A DNA stretch of 64,000 nucleotides from Hallerella sp964501065 (lineage in GTDB: Bacteria; Fibrobacterota; Fibrobacteria; Fibrobacterales; Fibrobacteraceae): assembly GCA_964501065.1 (NCBI GenBank), contig CAZCRF010000001.1, positions 127,666 through 191,665 on the forward strand, given 5' to 3'. This document shows, piece by piece, positions 52,701 to 63,400 of the stretch. A program made the position numbers and the translations under genes. Position 1 is the stretch's first letter; every line of letters starts with the position of its first letter. The notes under the pieces were generated by a model. The model was not told where the DNA came from. It worked only from the letters and a program-made list of their open reading frames with translations, and did no database searches.

Positions 52701-53866
52701 TTTGCATTCTCCATCTTTGAAAATGCGATGGCTTGATCCAAGTCGTTTATCAAATCCTCTTTGTTTTCGATACCGACGGAGAGTCGGATTAAGTTGTCCG
52801 TAATCCCCACTTTTTCGCGGATTTCCGCCGGGATGGATGCGTGGGTCATTGTCGCCGGGTGGCATACGAGGCTTTCCACACCGCCGAGGCTTTCGGCCAA
52901 AGAAATGAGTTTTAGGCTCTTGAAGAACTTTTTGATGTCGTGCCCTTCTTTCAGTTCAAATGAAATCATGGCTCCGCCATTTTTTGCCTGTTCCCGATTG
53001 ATTTCAAACCCCGCGTCCGTCGGAATTCCCGGATAATAAATTCTTTTGACGGCTTCCTGTTTCTGCAAATGCTCGGCGATGGCTTCCGCGTTTTCCACGT
53101 GCCTGTCCATTCGCACTCCCAAAGACTTGATTCCTCGGAGAAGCAGAAAGGAGTCGAACGGGTCGAGAACCGCCCCTGTCGCATTTTGCAAGAAAGCCAA
53201 CCGTTCCGCGATTTTGGAGTCTTTCACGACGGCGAGTCCCGCGACCAAATCGCTGTGTCCGCCGAGGTATTTCGTTGCGCTGTGCACGACGATGTCCGCT
53301 CCGAGTTCAAGGGGGCGTTGTAGATAAGGCGTCATGAAAGTGTTGTCGACGATGCTCAGGATTCCATGCTTTTGGGCGATTTTCGAAACGGCTCTCAAGT
53401 CCGTCACGGTCAAAAGGGGGTTCGCCGGACTTTCTACGAAAATCGCCTTGACGTCTTCCGTGATTTTCGTCTCCAGCCGCTCCAAACGGGTCGTGTCCTC
53501 GATGGAATAACTCAGCCCGAAGTTTTTGAATACTTTGTCCAAGACGCGGAATGTTCCTCCGTAGACGTTGCTCGAAATCAAAATGCGGTCTCCCTTGTGG
53601 AACAGGGATAGGACTGTGGAAGTCGCTGCCATTCCAGAAGCGAAGGCAAATCCGGCGAATCCTTTTTCAAGTTCGGCGATGAGCTTTTCCAAGGCGGCTC
53701 GCGTCGGGTTTCCCGTTCGGGAATATTCCCAACCCGTGTTTTCGCCGAGGCCGGATTGCCGGTAAGTCGAAGTCTGGTAAATGGGGACGTTGACCGCCCC
53801 TGTCGTTTTGTCGCCGTCGATGCCGCCGTGGATCAGGGCAGTTTCGATATGTTGGGTGTGAAGCAT
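52697..53866 (-). CDS. mccB: Cystathionine gamma-lyase/synthase family enzyme
   Basis: A 389-residue PLP enzyme of the Cys/Met metabolism family, with AVNVPIYQTSTYRQSGLGEN, WEYSRTGNPTRAALEKLIAE, IFVESPANPLLTVTDLRAVS and the PLP lysine in VVHSATKYLGGHSDLVAG. Next to an MccA-type gene it most likely cleaves cystathionine to cysteine (MccB), completing conversion of homocysteine to cysteine, but gamma-synthase (MetB) cannot be excluded by eye. AAGGAAA precedes the ATG. A long leader of about 234 bases precedes the gene, and metH is divergent from it. Confidence 0.87.
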   Translation of the reverse strand: MLHTQHIETALIHGGIDGDKTTGAVNVPIYQTSTYRQSGLGENTGWEYSRTGNPTRAALEKLIAELEKGFAGFAFASGMAATSTVLSLFHKGDRILISSNVYGGTFRVLDKVFKNFGLSYSIEDTTRLERLETKITEDVKAIFVESPANPLLTVTDLRAVSKIAQKHGILSIVDNTFMTPYLQRPLELGADIVVHSATKYLGGHSDLVAGLAVVKDSKIAERLAFLQNATGAVLDPFDSFLLLRGIKSLGVRMDRHVENAEAIAEHLQKQEAVKRIYYPGIPTDAGFEINREQAKNGGAMISFELKEGHDIKKFFKSLKLISLAESLGGVESLVCHPATMTHASIPAEIREKVGITDNLIRLSVGIENKEDLINDLDQAIAFSKMENAK

Positions 53867-54100
53867 GAAATTTCCTTTGTGAATGGGTGAGGGTGAATTT
53901 GTTTGAAATCAAAATGGGAACGATGACGCCTTTGCCGCATCGCAAAAAATGCGATAGCGGAGACTGTTGAATCAGAATGGGCGAATGGGGTATTTTTACT
54001 GGCGCGTCAACAGAGTTCCGCGCCTGTATCGAGGCGGCTACAACAGCTCAAGGCTTGTTTGTCAAACGGAATGAATTCTCTGCTTTTCATATTGAAACCT
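53867..54100 (-). promoter_or_regulatory. Long structured 5' leader of the mccB-mccA transcript
   Basis: From the promoter at 54107-54135 the predicted leader is about 234 bases. On the minus strand it can form CGCCT-CGATAC-AGGCG, a competing GGCGCG/CGCGCC hairpin with a 12-base loop, and a long hairpin at 53935-53960 (CCGC-ATCGCA/TGCGAT-GCGG with a T-rich loop). The first two share bases and exclude each other, as in attenuators or riboswitches. I recognise no SAM, T-box or cobalamin signature. No gene was seen in the 53867-54277 spacer. Confidence 0.4.
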
Positions 54101-54106
54101 GAATCG

Positions 54107-54135
54107 AATATAGAAACGGAGTTTTTGAAAATCAA
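54107..54135 (-). promoter_or_regulatory. Promoter of mccB-mccA
   Basis: Minus strand TTGATT (54130-54135), exactly 17 bases, then TATATT (54107-54112); expected transcript start about 54100. Confidence 0.7.
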
Positions 54136-54277
54136 GATTGGCTTTCATACTATTTTTCTATTGCCCGTGATAGTTTTTTCCTTGAGCGCGCTGCGAGAAA
54201 TCTCAATGGATGACAATTTCAAAACGGCCAATTTCCCTTTTCTGTTTTGAGTGATTCTCTTTGCTAAATTGGTCGTT

Positions 54278-57200
54278 ATGACACTTCGCGAAGCTTTCCA
54301 ACAAAAAATTTTACTGCTCGACGGCGGCATGGGTTCTGTCATCCAGACATACGGCATCCAAGGCGCGAACAACGACATGCTCTCGATTGAACGCCCCGAC
54401 GTCATCTTTGACATCCAACGCCGTTACGTTGAAGCCGGAGCGGATATTCTCACGACGAACACGTTCTCGAGCCAGCGCATTTCGCAACACGAATACCATG
54501 CGGAAAACAGAATCGCCGAAATGAACCGCGCCGCGGTGGAAATCGCGAAGCGGGCGGCAAGCACGGCTGTGGGCAAGCAGGTGTTCATTTTGGGAGATGT
54601 CGGGCCGACGAGCAAGATGCTCTCCATGAGCGAAGACGTCAACGATCCGGCCAGCCGGACCATCACCTTCGACGAATTGGAAGCGGCTTACCGGGAACAG
54701 ATGGAGGTTCTTGTCGAAGCCGGTGTCGACGGCATTTTGATTGAAACGATTTTCGACACCTTGAACGCCAAGGCAGCCCTGTCCGCTTATGAAAGGGTGA
54801 AGGAAGCCCTTCGGCAAAGTGGGAACTCGCGCCCGTTGGAAGTCTTGCTGTCGATGACCGTCAGCGACGCTTCGGGGAGAACCCTTTCTGGCCAGACCGT
54901 GGAAGCGTTTGTCGTCAGCGTGATGCATTCGGAGCCGCTCTCCGTCGGGTTGAACTGCGGACTTGGCGCAGACGGAATGCTGCCCTATTTGCGTCGCATG
55001 GCGAAAGTCGCGCCGTGCTACGTGAGCTGCCATCCGAATGCGGGGTTGCCGAATCAATTCGGCGGATACGACGACACACCGGCCGACATGGTGCAAAAAT
55101 TTCAGCCGTATCTGGACGAACATTTGGTGAATATGATCGGGGGCTGTTGCGGGACGACTCCGGAGCACATCGCCGCGTTCCGAAAACTTTTGGACGCTCT
55201 CCCCTCGGACTATCCCGTCCGAAGTCCCGTTCACCGCCCACCGATGCTGATGCTCAGCGGACTTGAACCTCTTGCCGTCGCCCCGATTCAAAAACGTGAA
55301 AAGGAAAGTTTTTTCGTGAAGGTCGGGGAGCGTTGCAACGTCGCCGGCTCCAAAAAGTTCTTGAGGCTCATCAACGAGAAGAATTACGACGAGGCCTTGG
55401 ACATCGCCCGGAAACAGGTCGACGACGGGGCGAACGTCGTTGACGTCAATATGGATGACGGCTTGCTTGACGCCCAATGGGAAATGACGAATTTCTTGAA
55501 TTTGCTCGCTTCCGATCCGGCTGTGAGCAAGGTCCCTGTGATGATAGACAGTTCCCGCTTCGAAGTCATCGAAGCCGGATTGAAATGCGTCCAGGGAAAG
55601 TGCATCGTCAACTCCATTTCTTTGAAAATGGGCGAAGAGGCGTTTTTGAATCACGCCAAAACGGTGCAGCGTCTCGGCGCGGCAGTCATCGTGATGCTTT
55701 TCGATGAAGAGGGCCAGGCGACGGATTACGAACGCCGCGTCAAAATTGCGGCACGCGCCTATGGGCTGTTGACGGAAAAGCTCCACTTCGATCCGACGGA
55801 CATCATTTTTGACCCGAACGTCTTGACGATTGCGACGGGGATGGCGGAACACAACGCTTATGCGGCGGACTTTATCCGCGCAACTCGATGGATTGTCGAA
55901 AATCTCCCCGGCGTTCGCGTTTCCGGTGGACTTTCGAATCTTTCCTTTGCGTTCCGGGGGAACAATTACTTGCGAGAGGCGATGCATTCCGTCTTTTTGC
56001 ACCACGCGATTCCGAACGGCATGGGAATGGCCATCATGAATCCGGCGGCTTCCATCGATTACAAGACGATTCCGATGGAACTTCGGCTCTCCATTACGGA
56101 AGTCGTGCTCAATACGGAACCGGAAGCGAGCGAGGATCTGATATCCATTGCGGGGCGCATGACCGAAGCGATGCTGAAGGCGAAGGCGGAAGGAATTCCC
56201 TACGATCCCAAGGCGATTTTTGCGATTCAATCGGGATGTCCCACCGCCGAGGAAAAACCTCACGAAGACGCAAAGCCCTCCACTCCGGAAGAACGGTTGC
56301 AAGAAGCCCTGCTCAAGGGGACGTCCAACACTCTCCGCGAAGATTTGTTGCAGCTCATCGAACGCGGGGAAAATCCCGTGGACATCATTTCCGGGCCGCT
56401 GATGGACGGAATGAACGAAGTCGGCAGGCTTTTCGGCGAGGGGAAAATGTTCTTGCCGCAAGTCGTGAAAACGGCGCGGACGATGAAGAAGGCCGTGGAA
56501 GTCTTGCAGCCGTATATTGAAGCGGGGAAGGATGCGAATGCCGCGTCCCGTGGGAAAATCGTGATTGCGACTGTCAAGGGAGATGTCCACGACATCGGAA
56601 AGAACATCGTCTCCGTCATCATGGCCTGCAATGGATTTGAAATGTTGGATTTGGGCGTGATGGTGCCGGAAGACGCGATTGTCAAAGCGGCAATCGAAAA
56701 CAAAGCCGACATCGTGAGCCTTTCCGGGCTCATTACGCCGTCTTTGGAAGAAATGTGCCATGTCGCCGCGGCCATGCAAGATGCTGGATTGAAAATTCCC
56801 ATTTTGGTCGGCGGAGCGACGACGTCCGCCGTGCACACCGCCGTGAAAATCGCCTCGTGTTACAGCGGCCCCGTCTTTCACGTTCGCGATGCGGCGAGCA
56901 ATCCGGGGTTGGCCATGAAACTTCTCAGCCCGGAAACGCGTGAGCGGACGATTCGCGAAAACTTCGAAGAGCAGCAGCGGATTCGCGACAAGCAAGCGGG
57001 CATCCAATCCGCCGAAAGGGATGCCGTTGAAAAAGCGGAGACGACACCTCTCGAACGCCGGTTTCTCTGCGATTGGAAAAATTACAAAGCGGTCAATCCT
57101 CCGTTCGTCGGCGAATGCATCCTCTCTCCGATTCCCGTGGAAGAAGTCATCCCGCTCATCAGCTGGCCGTACTTCTTTTGGCCGTGGAAGGTCAAGGAAA

Positions 57201-57817
57201 ATTCGGAAGAGGGACGAAATCTCCGAGCCGACGCGGAAGCTCTTTTGAAGGATCTTTCAAAAGAGGAGTTCTCGATTCGCGCCGTCCAAGCATTTTACCC
57301 CGCTGCGGGTTTGGACGATTGCATCCAAATTAAAGCCAAGACATCCAAGGATTTTGTGGAGATTTCGACTCCGAGGCAGCAAAAGCCGGAAGGCATCTGC
57401 TTGTCCCTTTGCGATTACATCGCCCCGAAAAAAGACGGGGAGTTCTCCGATTACATCGGGGCTTTCGCCTGCGCCGTGAACGAAGCGTTCGTGGAAAGGT
57501 TGGAAAAGTTGAAAAGGGAGCAAGGAAATGGGGATTATGACGCCCTGTTGCTGCAAACTGTCGGCGACCGCTTGGCGGAAGCCGGTGCGGAATTCCTTTC
57601 TAAGAAGCTGGAAGAGAATAACGGGTGGAAGGGAATCCGTCCGGCTGTCGGTTACCCGTCCCTTCCGGAACAGAAGACGATTTTCACATTGGCGAAGCTC
57701 ATCGACTTCGGCTGCGTGGGCATTCGCTTGACGGAAAACGGAGCGATGTATCCGCAGGCTTCCGTTTGCGGCTTGTATGTGTCCAATCCCGAAGCCTCTT
57801 ATTTTAGCGTCAAGTAG
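54278..57817 (+). CDS. metH: Cobalamin-dependent methionine synthase
   Basis: Transfers the methyl group of 5-methyltetrahydrofolate to homocysteine. The 1179-residue product has all four modules. The homocysteine-binding domain (about 1-315) carries zinc cysteines in GLNCGLGAD and GGCCGTTPEHI. The pterin-binding domain (about 335-590) shows GERCNVAGSKKF and VNMDDGLLDAQWEM. The cobalamin cap and binding domain (about 635-870) has the B12 motif GDVHDIGKNIVSV. The SAM reactivation domain (about 900-1179) ends in RLTENGAMYPQASVCGLYVS. Length is standard. No ribosome site precedes the ATG at 54278, but TAAATT lies seven bases upstream, so a leaderless message is likely. It is divergent from mccB-mccA, joining methionine and cysteine synthesis. 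Confidence 0.97.
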   Translation: MTLREAFQQKILLLDGGMGSVIQTYGIQGANNDMLSIERPDVIFDIQRRYVEAGADILTTNTFSSQRISQHEYHAENRIAEMNRAAVEIAKRAASTAVGKQVFILGDVGPTSKMLSMSEDVNDPASRTITFDELEAAYREQMEVLVEAGVDGILIETIFDTLNAKAALSAYERVKEALRQSGNSRPLEVLLSMTVSDASGRTLSGQTVEAFVVSVMHSEPLSVGLNCGLGADGMLPYLRRMAKVAPCYVSCHPNAGLPNQFGGYDDTPADMVQKFQPYLDEHLVNMIGGCCGTTPEHIAAFRKLLDALPSDYPVRSPVHRPPMLMLSGLEPLAVAPIQKREKESFFVKVGERCNVAGSKKFLRLINEKNYDEALDIARKQVDDGANVVDVNMDDGLLDAQWEMTNFLNLLASDPAVSKVPVMIDSSRFEVIEAGLKCVQGKCIVNSISLKMGEEAFLNHAKTVQRLGAAVIVMLFDEEGQATDYERRVKIAARAYGLLTEKLHFDPTDIIFDPNVLTIATGMAEHNAYAADFIRATRWIVENLPGVRVSGGLSNLSFAFRGNNYLREAMHSVFLHHAIPNGMGMAIMNPAASIDYKTIPMELRLSITEVVLNTEPEASEDLISIAGRMTEAMLKAKAEGIPYDPKAIFAIQSGCPTAEEKPHEDAKPSTPEERLQEALLKGTSNTLREDLLQLIERGENPVDIISGPLMDGMNEVGRLFGEGKMFLPQVVKTARTMKKAVEVLQPYIEAGKDANAASRGKIVIATVKGDVHDIGKNIVSVIMACNGFEMLDLGVMVPEDAIVKAAIENKADIVSLSGLITPSLEEMCHVAAAMQDAGLKIPILVGGATTSAVHTAVKIASCYSGPVFHVRDAASNPGLAMKLLSPETRERTIRENFEEQQRIRDKQAGIQSAERDAVEKAETTPLERRFLCDWKNYKAVNPPFVGECILSPIPVEEVIPLISWPYFFWPWKVKENSEEGRNLRADAEALLKDLSKEEFSIRAVQAFYPAAGLDDCIQIKAKTSKDFVEISTPRQQKPEGICLSLCDYIAPKKDGEFSDYIGAFACAVNEAFVERLEKLKREQGNGDYDALLLQTVGDRLAEAGAEFLSKKLEENNGWKGIRPAVGYPSLPEQKTIFTLAKLIDFGCVGIRLTENGAMYPQASVCGLYVSNPEASYFSVK

Positions 57818-57875
57818 CGATTGTTCCAGTTGTCGGGACGTCTTATCGTGGATTTGTGAAAGCTATATTCGCCCG

Positions 57876-59444
57876 ATGAAAGACGTGTAGCCATGAGGAA
57901 CGCCAAATGAAAAGAATTTTCCCTTGCTCGGTTCTTGCCCTGGCGGAAGAAGCTCAAGGAGTGAAAGCTGTTTTCTATAATCCGGGTACAGGTCAAAATG
58001 ATTCTGGTTTGGCCGCTCTCGATTCCATCCGTCAAAACCCAGACCTTTTCCGTCAACTTGCATCCCGCTACATCCTCATCGGGCACGGCATGGGCGGGGT
58101 GACGTCGCATGAATACGTGACAGATTTGAACGTCTACAACGGCGACGTGGACAAGCTGGTAACGCTCGACAGTCCGCACGAGGGGACGGGACGTTGAATA
58201 TGCAGCTCGACTTGGTGGACTATAGATGGACGGCCGTTCAGGGGCTGTCCACCCATCTTGCCGGCCTGTCTCTGGTGTGTCTCAACATGCGTGGCGATTT
58301 CATGGCGAAATCGGTTGCGATTTCTAGCGCATCTTGGGCGGCGTTGTTGGGACTTGCGAACTTCGCCGCGCCGTTTTTCGTGGAGAAGAATCTGCAGGAG
58401 TACTCGGAAGACGACCCGTTGGTCAAGTACGTGAATCCCGGGAAGGGCGAACGGGGCAACATCTCTTATTTGAAGAAAATCCCCGCAAACGACAGCATGC
58501 CGATGTTCAGGCTGATGGGCGGCGAAAAGAGCATTACGTATTCGGATCCGTTCAAGAAGGTTACCGATTGGACGGGATTATTTGTTCCCGAAGCCCTCAC
58601 TCAGGCCATGATGAATTTCTTTTCGCAGCTTGCGGAAAGCGACGATGCCATGAGTTCGGAGGCGTTCGCCCTTGCATCTAAAGCAGCCACGATGGGATTG
58701 GTTGTTTCCGCGGCTTCACGGGAACAGGGGACGAGCATTGTTCCCAAGGCGTCTAGCTGGGCGGAAAGTACGGAAAGTCTGAAAAGCAGTGTTGCCGATG
58801 TTAAGCGTTGGCGTTTTAACGCCGCCCCGCATGCCGATGCTGAAGCTTGGAGAACGGCGAATGTCGTGATGACGACAGTAAGTGCAGTGTGCATGGCCGC
58901 AGACGTTGCTTTGGCATGGTTCGAGGGGGCAAGAGTTGCGGCGAATGTGGCTGCCGTTGTGGGATCTTCGATTACCTTATCGAACATGCTTTTTTCATTA
59001 CTGTCTGAAGACTTGATCAATGAAATTTCGGATTCGCACAATCTGCCCATTGACAATGTGTACGCCAATCAAAATACCTGGCATGCCGATTATTCGAATA
59101 CGGTTTCCCCGATAGCGGGTTCTTCCGTAAACGACACGACGATAAACCCGCTGATTATGGAAGATTTCCTATAGGAGCGTCCGTTCGTGAATTTGGCGCT
59201 CTTGGACTCCGCGACGCTGGACTCGTTGCAAAGGAAGCCCGCCGCGAAGGCCGACGACTTTCGTTCCGCGCAAAGAATGCAGCCAGTCTCCGCCCTCGTC
59301 CCCCTCCGCTTCCGTTCCACCTCCGACTGGTCAAGGATGGGCGTGAAGGTGGACCGCTGGGAGCGCGTGGACGGCCTTACGCCCGACGGCGAGCTTGCCC
59401 CGAAATCCGTGTGGGAATGGAAAACCTTGTCGACTTGCTCATAA
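57876..59444 (+). pseudogene. Decayed paralogue of the large secreted alpha/beta hydrolase
   Basis: A degraded copy of the gene at 60445. TATATT (57864-57869) lies six bases before ATG 57876, but that frame stops after four codons (MKDV). A second ATG (57907) opens 96 codons including IGHGMGGVTSHEYV, which corresponds to IAHSMGGVASHEYV of the intact gene; the nucleophile Ser is Gly here (AGC to GGC). The frame breaks near 58193, continues as a 326-codon frame from 58194, and meets TAG at 59172-59174 where the intact gene has Tyr in LYERPFVNL. The similarity resumes in frame to a stop at 59442-59444 (TSDWSRMGVKVDRW). Compared with the intact gene, most of the N-terminal 180 residues and all of the C-terminal half are missing. 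Confidence 0.85.
58063..58190 (+). repeat. Near-identical block shared by the hydrolase pseudogene and intact gene
   Basis: 58063-58190 matches 61000-61127 with four differences in 128 bases, although the flanking sequences are much more diverged. A second block of 38 identical bases is 59326-59363 against 62308-62345. Such patches suggest recent gene conversion or recombination. Confidence 0.85.
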
Positions 59445-59495
59445 ATTATACGTTTTATCTTCCTTTTTCTATCTTTGGCGCATGATGGAGAGAAT

Positions 59496-60428
59496 TTGAA
59501 GAAAAGATGGATGAAGCTGTTTGTTGCCGCTTTGCTGTGTGTTGGCATGTGGGGGTGCGGGCTGTTTGACGAGGATGTAATTCACGAAGTACATGAAAAA
59601 AGGCATAGCGGGCTTGTTGTCGCGATTTTAGATGATTCTCTTGCTTTGGAGATAAATGGCCGCGGTTGGACCGATCGCACGGAAAGTTGCGATAAGTGGG
59701 AAAATTGCGATGGGGGCACGATAAATCAAGGACTTTTTCTTGTCAATTATCGTAAGAAACAACAGCCTTTATGGGGCGATACCATTGATGGTGCCATAAC
59801 GATCATTTGGGGTTTGGCGGCTGATTCAACAGTGCTGTTTTATGACAAGAAAGGCCATTTTGGATTTTGGAAGGTAGGAAAACGTCTTGATTTGCGCAAG
59901 AAAATAAGGTTGGATGATGGGTGCGCTTGGGATAATCCTTATACGCGGGCAAAGCCATGGATAAGGGGGGATGTGCTATTAAAAGATATGTATCTATGCC
60001 CATTTGCGATACTGGACACTGCTACAGGCGTCGTGAATAAACTTGATTTTGTGGGCGAATACGCATGGCTGGAAGGGTGCGACGACATTACGTACATTGA
60101 CGGGGATGTGGTGTGCTTGAGGCAACGCGGTGATAGGTTGTGTGAAATAGATTTTGAAAGTAACGGCGTTGTGATAGATTCCCTAATAAAAAGAGAATGG
60201 ATGCTTTTTGATCCACCTGAATTTTTTGGGAATGCGGTGAAAATGAAGGCGAGTTCATTTGATGAAAGTGACCATGCCTATGATTTTGGCGATAGGCTTG
60301 CCTTGATCGGGAAAAATGGTTTCATTTTTGAAGATTATCCCGAAACGTGGCTGAAGTATAATTCATTCGTTGATTCTTCTGGATTTTCGATAAGTTATTC
60401 TTCTAGTGACTTGATGATAACAAAGTAA
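59496..60428 (+). CDS. Lipoprotein of unknown function paired with the secreted hydrolase
   Basis: A roughly 310-residue predicted lipoprotein with signal LFVAALLCVGMWGC and lipidation at that cysteine. The mature protein is beta-rich with repeated phrases such as LVVAILDDSLALEINGRGW, VLFYDKKGHFGFWKVGKRLD and GDVVCLRQRGDRLCEIDFES, which recall a beta-propeller or repeat protein, but I recognise no family. I take TTG at 59496 (GGAGAG four bases upstream) as start; ATG at 59511 is the alternative. Its AT content is clearly higher than that of both neighbours, suggesting separate origin. It ends 16 bases before the hydrolase gene, so they probably share a transcript. An immunity- or chaperone-like role toward the hydrolase is speculative. 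Confidence 0.7.
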   Translation: MKKRWMKLFVAALLCVGMWGCGLFDEDVIHEVHEKRHSGLVVAILDDSLALEINGRGWTDRTESCDKWENCDGGTINQGLFLVNYRKKQQPLWGDTIDGAITIIWGLAADSTVLFYDKKGHFGFWKVGKRLDLRKKIRLDDGCAWDNPYTRAKPWIRGDVLLKDMYLCPFAILDTATGVVNKLDFVGEYAWLEGCDDITYIDGDVVCLRQRGDRLCEIDFESNGVVIDSLIKREWMLFDPPEFFGNAVKMKASSFDESDHAYDFGDRLALIGKNGFIFEDYPETWLKYNSFVDSSGFSISYSSSDLMITK

Positions 60429-60444
60429 CTAAAGAGGGATTTTT

Positions 60445-63400
60445 ATGGGAAAGATTGCCGGGCTGATCATGTTTGCTGCCTGCTGTTGCGGAATGTCGTT
60501 TGCCGCGAAACCGATGGAGGCGTTGATGCGTTACAACGTGGTTTTGGTGCATGGAGCCGCGCCGGAAAACCAGGGGTTTGGAAGTAAATGCGGCAATGAC
60601 ATAAGGAATGCTTGGAATACTTGGAAAGACTATGTGGTTTATCAAAATGATACTGTGCAAAATCAAAAGGTTCCTTGGAATCTTGGCGATGCAGCAGGAA
60701 TGCTTGGCGGTTATGAAAACAAAGGGGTATCAAAACTCACCTACTGGCTGGATTCGGCCGTGTTTGAGGACACGGTGCGATACGGGTCCGAATACATCTA
60801 CATTCAACGATCTTTCGCGAATCCGGCGGCCTCGCCGTCGCACAACGCCCATGAAATCGGTGACAGGACATGGAAGGGAACCGACAATTGTTCCGTCCGC
60901 CGCTCGCTTTTCGAGGAGGCGCAGGAGGTGAGAGCGAGTGGTGCCGGGAAATTGGATTCTTTGCGAAGAGACGGCTTGAAAAGTTTCCGCTCCGTCCCTT
61001 CCCGCAACATCCTCATCGCGCACAGCATGGGCGGGGTGGCGTCGCATGAATACGTGACAGATTTGAACGTCTACAACGGCGACGTGGACAAGCTGGTAAC
61101 GCTCGACAGTCCGCACGAGGGGACGGGGGCACTGAACCTGCTCATCGACATGCGGGATTACGGAAGGCAGTCCGCGGAGGCCGCCGTGCAGTATCTTTTG
61201 CTGACCACCCTTGGAACGTCCATTTGCGCGGTGGCGAAGGACCCCTATTCTGTCGGCCTCGCCCTGTGGCTGTTGGTGCCGACGTTTGGCCTGAGCGCGG
61301 CGGAAAGGGGCGTGACCGCGCTGGTTGACGAATTTGCGCTCGGAGAGGATTACGCCTTCAAACGCGGGGATTCCCTGACGCGATACATTTTCCCGGGCGC
61401 AGACGGGGTGACCGCTTTGATGACGCGACCGGCCCACGAAAACATGCCCATGGTGCGTCTCCTCGCCGGCAAGGGCGGCATGACCTTTTCCGACCCAAAT
61501 GAGGGAAGCGGCGAGGTACTGAACTTTTTGATCCCGGAGGGGATAAGCACGGCGGTGAAGAACGCTGTGGCGCAACTGGGCGGGGACGGGTCGGCGTCGG
61601 CCGTTTACGCGAACGTCGAGACTGGTCTCGTCCTCGGCCTGCTGGGCGGAATTTCCGTGCGGGACGTCGGCACGACATTGATTCCGGAGGGTTCGGGTCT
61701 GGCGACTTCCACGGAGGCGTTCAACGGGTCCCTTGCCGACGTCAGGCGGTTCGCGTTCGACGCGGCGGCGCACGCCAATTCCGTCGGTGTGGCGCGGCAG
61801 GCGGCGAGGAATGTCGCGGAGATGGCGGGAATCGTCAGCGGGGTCATCGCCGCCGACATCGGCCTTTCCGCTTTCCCCGTCATTCAGGTGGCCGCCAAGG
61901 TGGCAATCGCGTTGTCCGGGGCCGCCGTCCTCGGTCTCGATATGTACGAGACGGGCATCGCCGACATTATGGAATCCCACGAGAACGCCAAGACGCGTCG
62001 CATGCTCGACACGCTGTATTCTGCGGGGTTCTCTTATCCAAAAATCGATGGCGGCGACGAATCTGGCAAGATTCGTCTCATGGAGGACTTCCTTTACGAA
62101 CGCCCGTTCGTGAACCTGGGGCTTTTCGTGTCGGATTCGGCTTTGCGGGCGGTGGAACCCGGATGCTACTATGAAGCGGAAGACGCTGACGAACGGCAAC
62201 TTTGCGAAGTGGGCTTGTATGACGCGGATGGAAAAGTTGTCGCATCGACAGGGAAAAGGAATTATTCTGAATTTAGGAAAGGTGAACTGAAATTCAAATC
62301 CGCCACGGACTGGTCAAGGATGGGCGTGAAGGTGGACCGCTGGGAAAAGGTGGACGGACTCACGCCAAGTGGTGAATTTGCGAGGAACTCAGTCCCGATC
62401 CGCCACGTGGAACGCTACGAGGCGCCCGCGATTACGGTGGAGGACTGGATCGAAAAATACTCCTTCGTCGTTGACGACCTGATGCCGCACCGGCTGCGTC
62501 AAATCCGCATGAACTTCAATTACCGGGGGGAAATCGCATGGGAATGCGACGTGACGAAGGGCGCGGGGGCTGGCGATGCATGTGTCGTGTACAAGCGTTC
62601 CGGCGGCGGCAAGTGGACAAAGTTGCGAAAGGAAAGACATCCCGTCCGGAAGAACGGGATTTTCGATTTCGAGCCGCGAAAATACGGCTACGACAACCTT
62701 CTCGCCATTCAGAAGGACAACCAGAACACGGTGACGGTCTCGACGGTGAACAAGATAGGGCTGGGCAATTCCCAGCGTTTTTATTACCTGTTCAAGGCGA
62801 CCGCGAACAAGCTCGACCCGGTCTGGCCCAAACGCGATGCCGTCGTGAACAGGATACGGGGATTCGGGGCGTACGCAAGCGCCCTGGGCTACCAGGGGTT
62901 CAAAGCGGAGGCGGCCAAGGACTCGATTGTGTTGCAGTCCGTAGACACCGCCGTAAGCTATCCGCTGCAAGACATGGCGCGGAATGTCGACTGGTATGTC
63001 GATTCGTCGCTGGTTGCGTCCGGTGCGGGCGAGACCGGTATCGTCTATGATTCCTCGAGCGCACACTTCGCTTCGAACCACGCCGACGAAAACCCGCCCG
63101 AGGGCGAGTACTTGTGGAAGTTTGTCGTCGATATCAAGAATGTCGCCGACACCGTGTCCAAGGATTCCTCGAACACCTACGAGGTGCCGTTTACCGTGGA
63201 CCGCACCCCGCCCGCATTTGTCCTGAAAAGCGAAATCCCGGCAGTCAATCCCGACAGTTCCCCCTTCGCCGCCCGTTTCAAATGGACCGGCCGGGAGGCC
63301 TCCCCCGACATCCGCGCGATGCGGGTCTCGCTTGGCTTGCCACGGGGCGGTTCTTCGGACCGTTGCAAGGCGTTTGCCGATTTCCCCGCGATGGCCGACG

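Noticed and set aside
50041..52707. A very long (888-codon) minus-strand open frame
   Set aside because: It is arginine/histidine-rich, runs antisense to the AspT-type transporter gene and out of frame with the mccA-type gene, and has no family-like stretch.
54311..57007. A long (898-codon) minus-strand open frame
   Set aside because: It lies entirely antisense to metH and reflects the codon bias of that gene.
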